DNA of 64,000 nt from an uncultured Pelagibacteraceae bacterium. GTDB taxonomy: Bacteria; Pseudomonadota; Alphaproteobacteria; Pelagibacterales; Pelagibacteraceae. Position numbers and translations under genes: made by a program. The notes beneath the pieces are model-generated. The model saw only the letters and a program-made list of their open reading frames with translations, made no database searches and had not been told where the DNA came from. Numbering within the stretch: position 1 is the stretch's first letter; each line of letters opens with the position of its first letter. Positions 26,937 through 36,110 of the stretch are shown piece after piece. Where the stretch lies: NCBI GenBank assembly GCA_902617895.1, contig CACMYJ010000007.1:1-64000 (forward strand). The letters are read 5' to 3'.

Positions 26937-28446
26937 CTTTGAAAAAAATCTTGAGCAAGCAATTAATAATGCAAAAAGATTAACTGATAAAATTTTAATT
27001 GATGGCAAACTAATATCTGCTCAAACAAATAATAAGATACCAGTATTAAATCCAAGCACAGGAGACAATATCGGTTCTGCTCCTCAATGTAATAAAGATG
27101 ATGTTAATATTGCTGTTGAGTCAGCACACAAAGCTTTTCAAAAATGGAAAAAAATACCAGCAAGGGAAAGAGGAAAAATGGTTGCTGCTGGAGCAAAAAG
27201 ATTAGAGGAAAGAAAGTCAGAAATTGAAACTTTATTATCATTAGATACAGGTAATGCTTTAAGGACACAGGCTATACCAGAAACAGGTGCTTCCATTGAA
27301 CTTACAAATATGTTTGCTGGTTTGTCTGGAGAGTTAAAAGGAGAAAATTATCCAACCAATATTCCAAATAGCATTCATTATACCACCAGAGATCCAATTG
27401 GGGTTGTTTGTGCAATCGTACCTTGGAATGCGCCATTATTTTTAACAGTAGCAAAAATCGCTCCAGCTATTGTAGCAGGAAATAGTGTTGTTTTAAAAAC
27501 AGCTGAACAAGCTCCATTTTGTGCTCTTCTACTATCGGAGATATTTCAACAAGAACTTCCTCCGGGTGTTTTAAATGTAATTTCAGGCTATGGAGAAGAG
27601 TGTGGCGAACCTCTGGTAACTCATGAAAAAGTAAGAAAAGTAACGTTTACTGGATCTTTTACTGTAGGAAAGATTATAGCGCAAAAAGCAGCTCCTAAAT
27701 TATGTCCAGTTACTTTAGAGCTTGGAGGAAAAAATCCAAATATAATAATGAGTGATGCAGATTTAGATATTGCAATTCAAGGGGTTATTGATGGAATGAG
27801 ATATACTCGACAAGGACAAGCATGTACTGCTGGTTCAAGAGTTTATATTCAAGAAAAAATTTATGATCAAGTACTGGGTGGAGCTGTTGAAAAATTAAGT
27901 AAATTAAAAATGGGTAATGCTCTAGATGAAAGTTCTGATATAGGAGCTATTATTTCCGAAGAACAACTGAAAAGAACTTTATATTATATGGATATTGCCA
28001 AAAAAAACTCTACAACCAACGTTGTGCATGGCGGCAATCAACTAACAGGTGGTGATTATAAAAATGGTTTCTTTTATGAACCTACATTGATGTCAGGTGT
28101 TCCAGTAAGCTCTCCAGTTTGTCAAGAAGAAATATTTGGTCCTGTTGCTTGTGCAATACCATTTAAAACATTTGATGAAGTAATGAACAGTGCAAATGAT
28201 ACACCATTTGGATTGTCAGCGGTATTGTGGACACAAAATTTATCTAGAGCTTTACAGTTTGTTGAAGAAATTGAAGCAGGTTTCGTTCAAGTGAATCAAT
28301 GTGTAGCGCCTAGAGCTAATGTTTCATATGGTGGATTAAAAATGAGTGGCCTAGGAAAAGAGTATGCATTTGATAGTATGGTTAATCATTTTACTCAAAG
28401 TAAAACAGTTTTGATTAATAGAGGAAAATCAAATATAGATAATTAA
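26929..28446 (+). CDS. NAD(P)-dependent aldehyde dehydrogenase
   Basis: A 505-residue aldehyde dehydrogenase of the betaine-aldehyde/generic class. Conserved PWNAPL for NAD binding, GSFTVGK, general base E264 in LELGGKNP, and nucleophile C299 in GQACTAGSR. The C-terminal region has EIFGPV and a PFGLSAVLWT segment. Length matches the family. It sits between an SDR and a hydroxyacid dehydrogenase and upstream of a TRAP transporter, which suggests catabolism of an imported organic acid or polyol; the aldehyde is unknown. Confidence 0.88.
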   Translation: MSNFEKNLEQAINNAKRLTDKILIDGKLISAQTNNKIPVLNPSTGDNIGSAPQCNKDDVNIAVESAHKAFQKWKKIPARERGKMVAAGAKRLEERKSEIETLLSLDTGNALRTQAIPETGASIELTNMFAGLSGELKGENYPTNIPNSIHYTTRDPIGVVCAIVPWNAPLFLTVAKIAPAIVAGNSVVLKTAEQAPFCALLLSEIFQQELPPGVLNVISGYGEECGEPLVTHEKVRKVTFTGSFTVGKIIAQKAAPKLCPVTLELGGKNPNIIMSDADLDIAIQGVIDGMRYTRQGQACTAGSRVYIQEKIYDQVLGGAVEKLSKLKMGNALDESSDIGAIISEEQLKRTLYYMDIAKKNSTTNVVHGGNQLTGGDYKNGFFYEPTLMSGVPVSSPVCQEEIFGPVACAIPFKTFDEVMNSANDTPFGLSAVLWTQNLSRALQFVEEIEAGFVQVNQCVAPRANVSYGGLKMSGLGKEYAFDSMVNHFTQSKTVLINRGKSNIDN

Positions 28447-28448
28447 AA

Positions 28449-29375
28449 ATGACAGATCAAATAGCATTTATCGGTGTAGGTAATATGGGTAACCCAATGG
28501 CAGATCAATTAGTTAAGGCTGGTAAAAAAGTTAAAGCCTACGATGTTTCTCCAGAAATGATAAAAAAAGCTAAGGATGCGAATTTAGATGTTGTTGATAC
28601 ATTAGATGAGGTCCTTGAAGGTGCAAATTTTGTAATCTCAATGTTGCCTGAAGGCAAACATGTAAAATCTCTTTTTTTAGGAGACAAAGGTATTATTGAT
28701 AAAATTTCAAAGGATGCTCTCATAATTGACTGTTCAACAATTGATATTGAAACTTCTTTGTTACTAGGCAAGGAAGCAAAGAATAGAGGAATTAAAATGA
28801 TTGATGCGCCTGTTACAGGAGGTGTTATGGGAGCAAGAGTAGGTAAATTAAATTTTTTAGTCGGTGGAGATGATGAAGCTGTAAATTTAGCTAAACCATT
28901 AATGGATATAATGGGGCAAAAAATTTTACATGCTGGACCACAAGGAAGTGGAGTTGGAGTTAAGATTTGTAATAATATGTCTTTAGGAATTTCAATGATA
29001 GCAGCATCAGAGGCACTAATGTTAGCGAAAAGACTAAAGATGGACTTAAAAAAAGTTCATGAAATTATGAAAAATGCCTCTGGAAATAATTGGGCTTTAT
29101 CAACATATACACCGCTTCCAAATTTAACAGACGGCGTTCCCTCTAATAACAAATATAGACCAGGCTTTTCTGCAGCCATGATGACTAAAGATTTAAAGTT
29201 AGCTAATGATGCCGCAAAATCTGTAAATGCTTCTACACCTCTAGGAAAACATGCCTTAGATATATTTAATGAATTTTGTGAAGGTGGTGATAGCGAAACA
29301 GATTATTCAGGTATATCTAAAAAAATTGGTGGAGATGCTTGGGATTATCCCTTTGATCCTAAGGGTAAGAAATAG
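28449..29375 (+). CDS. Beta-hydroxyacid dehydrogenase, 3-hydroxyisobutyrate dehydrogenase-like
   Basis: A 308-residue NAD(P)-dependent dehydrogenase. N-terminal FIGVGNMGNPMADQLVKAG for dinucleotide binding, DAPVTGGVMGARVG for substrate binding, and the catalytic Lys in GVKICNNMSLG. Family members oxidise 3-hydroxyisobutyrate, tartronate semialdehyde or similar. It starts 2 nt after the aldehyde dehydrogenase. Classical valine catabolism genes are not adjacent, so a different hydroxy acid is plausible. A second family member is at 38081. Confidence 0.86.
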   Translation: MTDQIAFIGVGNMGNPMADQLVKAGKKVKAYDVSPEMIKKAKDANLDVVDTLDEVLEGANFVISMLPEGKHVKSLFLGDKGIIDKISKDALIIDCSTIDIETSLLLGKEAKNRGIKMIDAPVTGGVMGARVGKLNFLVGGDDEAVNLAKPLMDIMGQKILHAGPQGSGVGVKICNNMSLGISMIAASEALMLAKRLKMDLKKVHEIMKNASGNNWALSTYTPLPNLTDGVPSNNKYRPGFSAAMMTKDLKLANDAAKSVNASTPLGKHALDIFNEFCEGGDSETDYSGISKKIGGDAWDYPFDPKGKK

Positions 29376-29437
29376 CTACTATTAAACCTCTAGTTGTATA
29401 AAAAATGCAACAATTAATTGTTTTACATTTGTCATCC

Positions 29438-29474
29438 AATGAGTTTTACTTCGCTCATTATTAAGACTTAATAA
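29438..29474. promoter_or_regulatory. Hairpin and palindrome in the dctP leader
   Basis: Two nested symmetries lie in the 120-nt gap before dctP: a stem AATGAG/CTCATT (29438-29443 with 29454-29459) and a perfect 8-bp inverted repeat TTATTAAG-A-CTTAATAA (29458-29474). They end about 20 nt before the start codon, next to the ribosome site GAGAGGG. The second has the form of a repressor operator. No DNA-binding regulator lies nearby in the window. Confidence 0.4.
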
Positions 29475-29495
29475 CAATAAAGAGAGGGATAAATA

Positions 29496-30584
29496 ATGAA
29501 AAAAATCACTTCAATGATTTTAGCTTTAGTATTTGCAGTTTCAGTAATTGGATCTGCTTCTGCTAAAACATTAAAAATCCAACTTACTTTTCCTAAAACA
29601 TCATACGATGGACAAATCGTAAAAATGTGGACTGACAGAGTAACAAAACTAACTCGTGGAGAGTTAAAATTTGAGCTTCTTTCAAAAGGTGAAGTTGTTG
29701 GTATGAAAGAAACACTAGAAGCTGTTGACAAAGGTCTAGTAGATGGTGGTGCAGCATGGACTCACTACTGGTCAAACTATCACCCAGCTGCGATGTTATT
29801 TGGATCGCCAGTTGCTGGTGGAGGAATTGGTTTAAGCACTAAATCTTGGTTAGCTTGGTATTTCGATAATGGTGGTAAAGAATTATACGACCAATTATGG
29901 AGCGAAATGGGAATGAATGTTAAAGGTTTCGTGATGGCATCATCAGGACCTGAAGCATTAGGTTGGTTTAAAGAGCCAATTAAAAACATGGATGATTTCA
30001 GAAAATACAGATTCAGAACTCCTCCAGGAATTCCAGGACAAACATACAAAGATATAGGAATTGCATCAGTATCTTTATCAGGTGGAGATATTTTACCAGC
30101 ACTTGAAAAAGGAACTATTGATGCTGCTGAATGGTGTTGTCCAAAACCAGACTCAGTTTTTGGTTTTCAAAAAGTTCTTAAAAACTACTATCTACAAGGA
30201 TTACACCAAAACGTAGTAAATGGTGATATCTATATTAATGGAGATGTTTACAATTCTTTAACTGACCATCAAAAATATGCAATGGAAGTTGCGTCTGAAG
30301 CGATGATCACTAGAAACATCACTAATAGAGCTGTAGAAAATGGTAAAGCGTTAATCGATCTTACTGAAAATCACGGTGTAAAACTTTGGGATACACCAGC
30401 TGATTATTTCACTGAGTACATGAACGCTGCTCAAGCAACTCTTAAAAAGAATGCTGCATCAAATGCTTTCTTTAAAGAAGTTTATGAGCACATGACTGCA
30501 CATGCAAAAATTGTAGTACCTTTTATTGCACAAATGGAAACATCTGATGCATCAATTGGAACTGCATTCGCATCACAACAGTAG
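29496..30584 (+). CDS. dctP: TRAP transporter periplasmic solute-binding protein DctP
   Basis: A 362-residue exported binding protein (signal peptide residues 1-23, ending SASA). It has the DctP fold features: KMWTDRVTKLTRGELKFEL near the start, the carboxylate-binding Arg region KYRFRTPPGIPGQ, and GTIDAAEWCCPKPD in the hinge area, a pattern seen in binders of 2-oxo acids and other monocarboxylates. A good ribosome site (GAGAGGG) fits high expression. A terminator follows at 30596, so its mRNA can be made in excess over the permeases. Confidence 0.88.
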   Translation: MKKITSMILALVFAVSVIGSASAKTLKIQLTFPKTSYDGQIVKMWTDRVTKLTRGELKFELLSKGEVVGMKETLEAVDKGLVDGGAAWTHYWSNYHPAAMLFGSPVAGGGIGLSTKSWLAWYFDNGGKELYDQLWSEMGMNVKGFVMASSGPEALGWFKEPIKNMDDFRKYRFRTPPGIPGQTYKDIGIASVSLSGGDILPALEKGTIDAAEWCCPKPDSVFGFQKVLKNYYLQGLHQNVVNGDIYINGDVYNSLTDHQKYAMEVASEAMITRNITNRAVENGKALIDLTENHGVKLWDTPADYFTEYMNAAQATLKKNAASNAFFKEVYEHMTAHAKIVVPFIAQMETSDASIGTAFASQQ

Positions 30585-30595
30585 TTAAAAATATT

Positions 30596-30631
30596 AAAAC
30601 GGGGATTGTTTAAAAAATCCCCGTTTTTTTT
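30596..30631 (+). terminator. Intrinsic terminator between dctP and dctQ
   Basis: Arms AAAACGGGGATT (30596-30607) and AATCCCCGTTTT (30616-30627) with an 8-nt loop, followed by a T run. It is the strongest plus-strand terminator in the window. It lies after the binding-protein gene and before the permease genes, which usually need less product. Confidence 0.9.
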
Positions 30632-30663
30632 ACAAATTTAATTTAAATAACTATACTTGTTAA

Positions 30664-31320
30664 ATGGTTGATAAAGACTCAGAGCCTAAAGTTAAAGAAA
30701 ATCTTGATATTACTGACGAGCTTATAGCCGAAAGAAGAACAAGTTTAAAAATGCCAGAGGATATGACTCCTTGGATGGCAAAAACAATAGAATTCATAGA
30801 CTCAAAAATGTTAATTACCGGCAAAGTATTTGCCTGGTTAACTGTATTTCTAATTTATGCAATGATCCATGAGGTTATTGGAAGGCATTTTTTCAACAGA
30901 CCTACTTTATGGTCATTTGACATAAGCAGAATGTTGGCTGGTGCTTTATTTATGTTAGGTGCAGCCTATACATTATCAAAAGGAATACATATAAGAGCAG
31001 ATTTTCTTTATCGAAATTGGTCAGTAAAAAATCAGGCTAGAGTAGATTTATTTTTATATTTATTATTTTTTATACCAGGGTTTCTTGTATTTTTTCTTGT
31101 AAGTTTTGATTACGCCTATACTTCAATTTGCGGAAGATCAAATTTAGAGGAATGCTTAGGTGGTAAAGTTAGAATTCAAAGAGCCATGGATACAACATGG
31201 ATGCCAATTATGTGGCCTTTAAAAAGTTGTATGCCTATTGGTGCATTTTTACTTTTAGTACAAGGTATATCTGAAATTTTAAAAACTTATTATGCTTTTG
31301 TTAAGGGGAGATGGCCCTAA
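30664..31320 (+). CDS. dctQ: TRAP transporter small permease DctQ
   Basis: A 218-residue membrane protein with four hydrophobic spans in its C-terminal two thirds and a cytoplasmic-type, charged N-terminal extension of about 45 residues. The pattern MLAGALFMLGAAYTLSKGIH is typical of the DctQ family, with the conserved HIRADF following. Partner of the large permease in a sodium-driven TRAP complex. The stop overlaps the dctM start by 1 nt (or 10 nt if the earlier ATG is used). Confidence 0.88.
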   Translation: MVDKDSEPKVKENLDITDELIAERRTSLKMPEDMTPWMAKTIEFIDSKMLITGKVFAWLTVFLIYAMIHEVIGRHFFNRPTLWSFDISRMLAGALFMLGAAYTLSKGIHIRADFLYRNWSVKNQARVDLFLYLLFFIPGFLVFFLVSFDYAYTSICGRSNLEECLGGKVRIQRAMDTTWMPIMWPLKSCMPIGAFLLLVQGISEILKTYYAFVKGRWP

Positions 31321-32651
31321 TGGATTTCTTTAGTCCAGAAATTATTGGAGCAATAATGATTGGTTGCATGCTATTTGCAATCTTTGTTGGGTTTCCAATT
31401 TCATTTACTTTAATATTTTTAGGCCTTGTTTTTGGATATTGGGGTTTTGGTAAATTAGTCTTTTACTTAATGACCCTTCAGTTCAATATGATTATGACGG
31501 AGAATACACTCGCCGCTGTACCACTCTTTATATTTATGGGAATTTTAATGGAACAAGCAGGTTTAATGGAGAGATTATTTAATGCAGTTCAGTTAATGCT
31601 TTCTAAGACAAGAGGAGCATTATTTTATGCAGTAATGTTTGTCTCAACAATTTTTGCAGCTGCAACTGGAATAGTTGGTGCATCAGTTACAATTTTAGGA
31701 ATTATGGCAGGTAAAACTATGATTAGAACTGGTTATGATACTAGACTGTCTGCTGGGTTAATCTGTGCTGGCGGAACTCTTGGAATTTTAATTCCTCCAA
31801 GTATTATGTTAGTTGTGATGGGACCTGTTTTAGAAATTCCTGTCACAGATTTATTTGCTGCAGCCATAATGCCAGGTATTTTATTAGCATGCTTGTACGC
31901 TGCTTATACAACTTTAAGATGCTATCTTAATCCAAAACTTGGACCTGTTTTACCAGTAAACGAACAACCAACTAATATGGCTAAGGTTTGGTATGAATTT
32001 ATTATGGGACTAATTCCTCCTGCAGGTTTAGTTTTTTTTGCACTAGGAAGTATTCTATTTGGTCTTGCTACTCCAACAGAGGGAGCTGGTATGGGAGCAT
32101 TTGGTGCGATCTTACTTGCATTAGCATACAAAAAATTAACTCTACCAGGTTTGAAAGATGCTCTTTTAAAAACTTTAGAGATTACAGCTCTAATAATGTT
32201 TTTAGTTGCCGCATCTAACTTTTTTGGAGCAGTATTCTCAAAATTAGGAACTCCATCTCTTTTAACTGATTTTCTTTTAAATTTAGAGGTAAATAGATAT
32301 GTAATTTTAGCAATTATAATGGCTGCTATTTTTTTATTAGGATGGCCTTTAGAGTGGGTACCAATAGTTTTAATAGTACTACCAATTGTTCTACCTTTAG
32401 TAATAGAGTTAGGATTTAATCTCACATGGTTTGCAATATTAGTGGCCGTTAATCTCCAAACCGCCTGGCTCTCACCTCCTGTCGCATTATCAGCTTATTT
32501 TTTAAAAGGTGTGGTTCCAGAGTGGGATTTAAAAGATATCTATCTTGGCATGATGCAATTTATGGTTATCCAAGTCATTGGTTTAATATTAATTATAATA
32601 TTTCCAAAAATAGCATTGTGGTTGCCTGGGGTAATGTACCCATCACCTTAG
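31320..32651 (+). CDS. dctM: TRAP transporter large permease DctM
   Basis: A 443-residue membrane protein with about twelve spans, the transport channel of the TRAP system. Conserved stretches include GFPISFTLIFLG, ATGIVGASVTILGIMAG and AGGTLGILIPPSIMLV. Two ATGs are available, 31311 and 31320; I prefer 31320 because the ribosome site AAGGGGAG then lies 9 nt upstream and the junction is TAATG. The stop overlaps the convergent EamA gene by 4 nt, so no terminator separates them. Confidence 0.9.
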   Translation: MDFFSPEIIGAIMIGCMLFAIFVGFPISFTLIFLGLVFGYWGFGKLVFYLMTLQFNMIMTENTLAAVPLFIFMGILMEQAGLMERLFNAVQLMLSKTRGALFYAVMFVSTIFAAATGIVGASVTILGIMAGKTMIRTGYDTRLSAGLICAGGTLGILIPPSIMLVVMGPVLEIPVTDLFAAAIMPGILLACLYAAYTTLRCYLNPKLGPVLPVNEQPTNMAKVWYEFIMGLIPPAGLVFFALGSILFGLATPTEGAGMGAFGAILLALAYKKLTLPGLKDALLKTLEITALIMFLVAASNFFGAVFSKLGTPSLLTDFLLNLEVNRYVILAIIMAAIFLLGWPLEWVPIVLIVLPIVLPLVIELGFNLTWFAILVAVNLQTAWLSPPVALSAYFLKGVVPEWDLKDIYLGMMQFMVIQVIGLILIIIFPKIALWLPGVMYPSP

Positions 32652-33541
32652 CTAGACTTATTTATTTGAGGAATAATAGTTCCCACTAAAATTATTGCTA
32701 AAGATATAAAAACCTTTGTTGAAATTGGAGAGTCGATTATTACCCAAGACATAGTTGCACCAATAGGACCTGTTAAAGGATACATCAAACTTATTCTACC
32801 TACTGGAACTCTTCTAAGAGCAAAATTATAAAACAAATATGCTCCAAACGTTATACAAGATAAAGTTATAGCCGCTAAAACTGGTGGTGAAAAATTTAAA
32901 TAATTTTGATATTCAAAACTTGAATTTGGCCAAATTACAAAAAGAACTAATAAAGATAATATAGCACCAATAAAATATTGATAAGTATTAACACCCAATT
33001 GATCAACTTTAGTTTGCATAAATCTTCTTCCCAAAACCTCATTTATAGAAACGCAAATCATTCCTAAAAAGATAATTAAATCACCAATATAATTTCCTTG
33101 TCCTGATTTTGTTTGACTTGTAAGTAAAATTAAAGTTCCAATAATTGTTATAAAAGCTCCAATAATTACTTTTATTTCAATTTTTTCTTTTAAAAAAAAT
33201 CTTGCAACAAATGGCTGCCATATTGGCAAAGTGCTAATTAAAGCAACTCCATTTACTGGTGAGGTTAGTAGTAGACCAATATGAAAACTTAGAGTAACTA
33301 GAAATGGATTTAATAAACCCATTAAGAAAGGAGTTAACCCAATTTTTCTGATTTTTAAATCTGCCCTCATGATTAAAGCAAAAATTAACATCAAACCAAA
33401 TGCTAGAGAGAATCGTACAACCATTAAATCCATTACATAAAATTCCTGTAATGCTAATTTCACAAACGGTGGTCCTGATCCGAAACCTATCACTGCCACG
33501 AACATAGAAACGTAGCCAATATTGTTTTTTAGAAAATTCAT
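32648..33541 (-). CDS. EamA/DMT-family transporter
   Basis: A 297-residue membrane protein with ten hydrophobic spans in two EamA repeats (about 10-140 and 150-290). The drug/metabolite transporter superfamily exports or imports amino acids, nucleobases or other metabolites; direction and substrate are unknown. It is a single minus-strand gene, 65 nt from the divergent permease at 33607, and its tail overlaps dctM by 4 nt. Confidence 0.85.
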   Translation of the reverse strand: MNFLKNNIGYVSMFVAVIGFGSGPPFVKLALQEFYVMDLMVVRFSLAFGLMLIFALIMRADLKIRKIGLTPFLMGLLNPFLVTLSFHIGLLLTSPVNGVALISTLPIWQPFVARFFLKEKIEIKVIIGAFITIIGTLILLTSQTKSGQGNYIGDLIIFLGMICVSINEVLGRRFMQTKVDQLGVNTYQYFIGAILSLLVLFVIWPNSSFEYQNYLNFSPPVLAAITLSCITFGAYLFYNFALRRVPVGRISLMYPLTGPIGATMSWVIIDSPISTKVFISLAIILVGTIIPQINKSS

Positions 33542-33606
33542 GGAATTATAAAATCATGCATATCACAATTATAGACATATAAAAATTTTAGTTTAAGGTT
33601 ACATTA

Positions 33607-35058
33607 GTGAGTCAGAATATAGAATTAAAAAATTTTGAATTAGCCACAGTTAACCCAAGCAATAAAACATGGACATCAATTGATTTATTTTGCTTTTGGG
33701 CTAATAGCATCCAAACCATTGCAGGTTTTGCCTTAATAGCCTCTTTATATTTAATATATAATCTTAGTACCGTGCTGGTCTTAACTTCTTCATTAGCCGC
33801 CTCTATATTAATTTATTTTTTTATATCATTGATCGGCAAACCATCACAAAAGCATGGATTGCCTTTTCCTGTTATGCTTAGAATGTCAATGGGTTTAAAT
33901 GGAGCTAAATACTTAAGTCTTTTAAGATCTGTTATTGGAGTATTTATGTTTGGCATTCAAACATTTTTTATATCAAAATCAATTACATATCTAATTAGAA
34001 TTTTTATTTACTATAACTTAGATGGTCAAATTCTAGATGATCAATTATTTTTAGCTTTTTTTATAGGATTAAATATAATTGATTGGATTTCATTAATATT
34101 AACTTTTGTTATTCAGTATTTTTTATTTACTAATGGACAAAGGTTTAATCAAAAATTTTTACAGTTTTCAGCCATCTTTGTTTATTTAGGTTTGTTTGTC
34201 TTTTTTTTAATTTTAACTTCTGAAAATCACACACAAATTTTTCAGTCTCTTAAGTCAAATACGACAGAGGGAAATTTTTTTTCAAAATCTAACATTTTAC
34301 CTTTTGTAGTTTTAACGGGTACAATATTCTCTTACTTCTCAATTGTGTTGTTAAATTTTGGAGATTTTTCTAGATATGTCAGAACAGAGAAAGATCTAAA
34401 ATTGGGAAACCTGAATCTATTTCTAAATATGATTTTGTTTTCATTTTTAGCAACATCTATAGTTGTTGGAGTAGATGTTGTTTTAAATCAAAAGCTTATT
34501 GTAGTTGATCAAATATTAACTAAGCCAATGGATATTATTGGAAAATTAGATAATACTGGCTTAACTGTATTTGCTCTAATTTTTATAATTTTTTCGTCTC
34601 TATCTACAAATTTAATTTCTAATTATGTCCCTACTCAAAATAGTATAATAAATTTTATTCCTAATAATTTAGATCTCAAAACGTCTGGAGTATTAATTTT
34701 AATAATTGGTTTTATTGCTGGAGGTTTGTGGCCCTCTATTTTAAGTCAAATAGGTGTAATAAATATTATCGATAGCCTTGCAGCATTTTTTGGTCCAATC
34801 TTCGCAATAATAATTGCTGACTACTATCTGGTGAAAAAAGGGAAAGTAAATCACAAAGATCTGTTTTTTTTGAGGGATGGAAATGAATACATGTATTCAA
34901 ATGGTTGGAACTATAAAGCTGTGTTTTCTCTTGTTATAGGTTTTATTTTTTCTTTTTCATTATTATGGAATATCAATTTCTCAGATATAAAATCATTTTC
35001 TTGGATATTAGGATTTGTCGTATCGTTTTTTATATATTATCTTCTAGCTAAAAAATAA
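33607..35058 (+). CDS. NCS1-family nucleobase/cation symporter
   Basis: A 483-residue membrane protein with about twelve spans, starting at GTG 33607. The early motif NPSNKTWTSIDLFCFWANS and the GKPSQKHGLPFPVMLRMSMG segment are typical of cytosine/purine/allantoin/hydantoin permeases. Sodium or proton symport is a family property. Substrate not determined. The dehydrogenase starts 2 nt after its stop, suggesting a transport-plus-oxidation pair. Confidence 0.85.
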   Translation: MSQNIELKNFELATVNPSNKTWTSIDLFCFWANSIQTIAGFALIASLYLIYNLSTVLVLTSSLAASILIYFFISLIGKPSQKHGLPFPVMLRMSMGLNGAKYLSLLRSVIGVFMFGIQTFFISKSITYLIRIFIYYNLDGQILDDQLFLAFFIGLNIIDWISLILTFVIQYFLFTNGQRFNQKFLQFSAIFVYLGLFVFFLILTSENHTQIFQSLKSNTTEGNFFSKSNILPFVVLTGTIFSYFSIVLLNFGDFSRYVRTEKDLKLGNLNLFLNMILFSFLATSIVVGVDVVLNQKLIVVDQILTKPMDIIGKLDNTGLTVFALIFIIFSSLSTNLISNYVPTQNSIINFIPNNLDLKTSGVLILIIGFIAGGLWPSILSQIGVINIIDSLAAFFGPIFAIIIADYYLVKKGKVNHKDLFFLRDGNEYMYSNGWNYKAVFSLVIGFIFSFSLLWNINFSDIKSFSWILGFVVSFFIYYLLAKK

Positions 35059-35060
35059 TT

Positions 35061-36065
35061 ATGAAAGCTTTAGTTTATACCGGCGTTGAAGAATTGGTTT
35101 ACAGAGAAGAAAAAGATCCTGTAGAGACAAGTGGAGAAAGTATATTGAAAGTGCATGCTTCAGGAATATGTGGATCTGATATGCATGCGTATCATGGAAA
35201 AGATGAAAGACGTATTCCTCCATTAATAATTGGTCACGAGGTGAGTGGTGTAATACAAAATGGCAAGTTCCAAGGAAAAAATGTTGTATTAAATCCCTTA
35301 ATAACATGCGGAAAGTGTGAATATTGCACAAGTGGGCGAGAACATCTATGTCCACACAGAGTTCTTTTAGGAATGAACAGACCTTACGAGAGACAAGGAG
35401 TTTTTGCAGAATTGGTTTCTTCTCCTAATCAAAATATATATGAGGTGCCAGATCATTTAGATCTTAATGAAGCGGCTATAGCTGAACCAACTGCAGTCTC
35501 ACTACACGCTGTACTTATGGGAGAAAACTCTCTTAAAAAACCTCTTTCTGAGTGCAGAACTTTAGTGCAGGGTGCTGGAGCAATTGGATTATTGTGCTCT
35601 CTAATATTATCTAAAATTAAGGGAAATAAAAATATCATTATGTCCGACCCCAATAATCTAAGACTAAGCGAATGTGCAAAATATTTTGATGGTAAGTTTG
35701 TTAACCCTTCAGACAAAGAAGTACAAAATGATAGCTTCGATGTTGTATTTGATACAGTTGGATTAGAAGTTTCAAGACAACAAGCTATATCGGTTATTAA
35801 ACCTGGAGGTACAATAATTCATATTGGATTAACCCAACCTGCAGGACAGTTTAATTTTAGAAAAGCAACTCTTCAAGAGGTAACTTTTATTGGTACATAT
35901 TGTTATACTAATAAAGATTTTGAACATACAATCAAAATTTTAGCTGATAGAAAAATTGGTAAACTAGATTGGATAGAATATAGGGAATTAAAGAAAGGCG
36001 CAGAGGCCTTTAAACAAATTCATGACGGAACCTGTTCTTCACCAAAAATTGTTCTTTTACCTTAA
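35061..36065 (+). CDS. Zinc-dependent medium-chain dehydrogenase
   Basis: A 334-residue MDR protein like threonine or polyol dehydrogenases. Catalytic zinc ligands are in GICGSDMHAYHG (Cys), GHEVSG (His-Glu), and the structural zinc uses four Cys in TCGKCEYCTSGREHLC. The NAD-binding GAGAIGLLCSL is at about residue 170. Substrate unknown. It follows the NCS1 permease by 2 nt in the same direction. Confidence 0.87.
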   Translation: MKALVYTGVEELVYREEKDPVETSGESILKVHASGICGSDMHAYHGKDERRIPPLIIGHEVSGVIQNGKFQGKNVVLNPLITCGKCEYCTSGREHLCPHRVLLGMNRPYERQGVFAELVSSPNQNIYEVPDHLDLNEAAIAEPTAVSLHAVLMGENSLKKPLSECRTLVQGAGAIGLLCSLILSKIKGNKNIIMSDPNNLRLSECAKYFDGKFVNPSDKEVQNDSFDVVFDTVGLEVSRQQAISVIKPGGTIIHIGLTQPAGQFNFRKATLQEVTFIGTYCYTNKDFEHTIKILADRKIGKLDWIEYRELKKGAEAFKQIHDGTCSSPKIVLLP

Positions 36066-36088
36066 AGGCAAATTTCAAATTATAGTTG

Positions 36089-36110
36089 ATAATTAAAAAT
36101 ATTTAATTAT
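36089..36110. repeat. AT-only inverted repeat abutting a start codon
   Basis: ATAATTAAA-AATA-TTTAATTAT is a perfect 9-bp inverted repeat ending at the base before the ATG at 36111. In RNA it could cover the ribosome site. Composition is pure A/T, so chance is a serious alternative. Confidence 0.3.

Noticed and set aside
31922-32425. 167-codon minus-strand frame inside dctM
   Set aside because: Antisense shadow of a conserved permease; composition reflects complement of hydrophobic codons.
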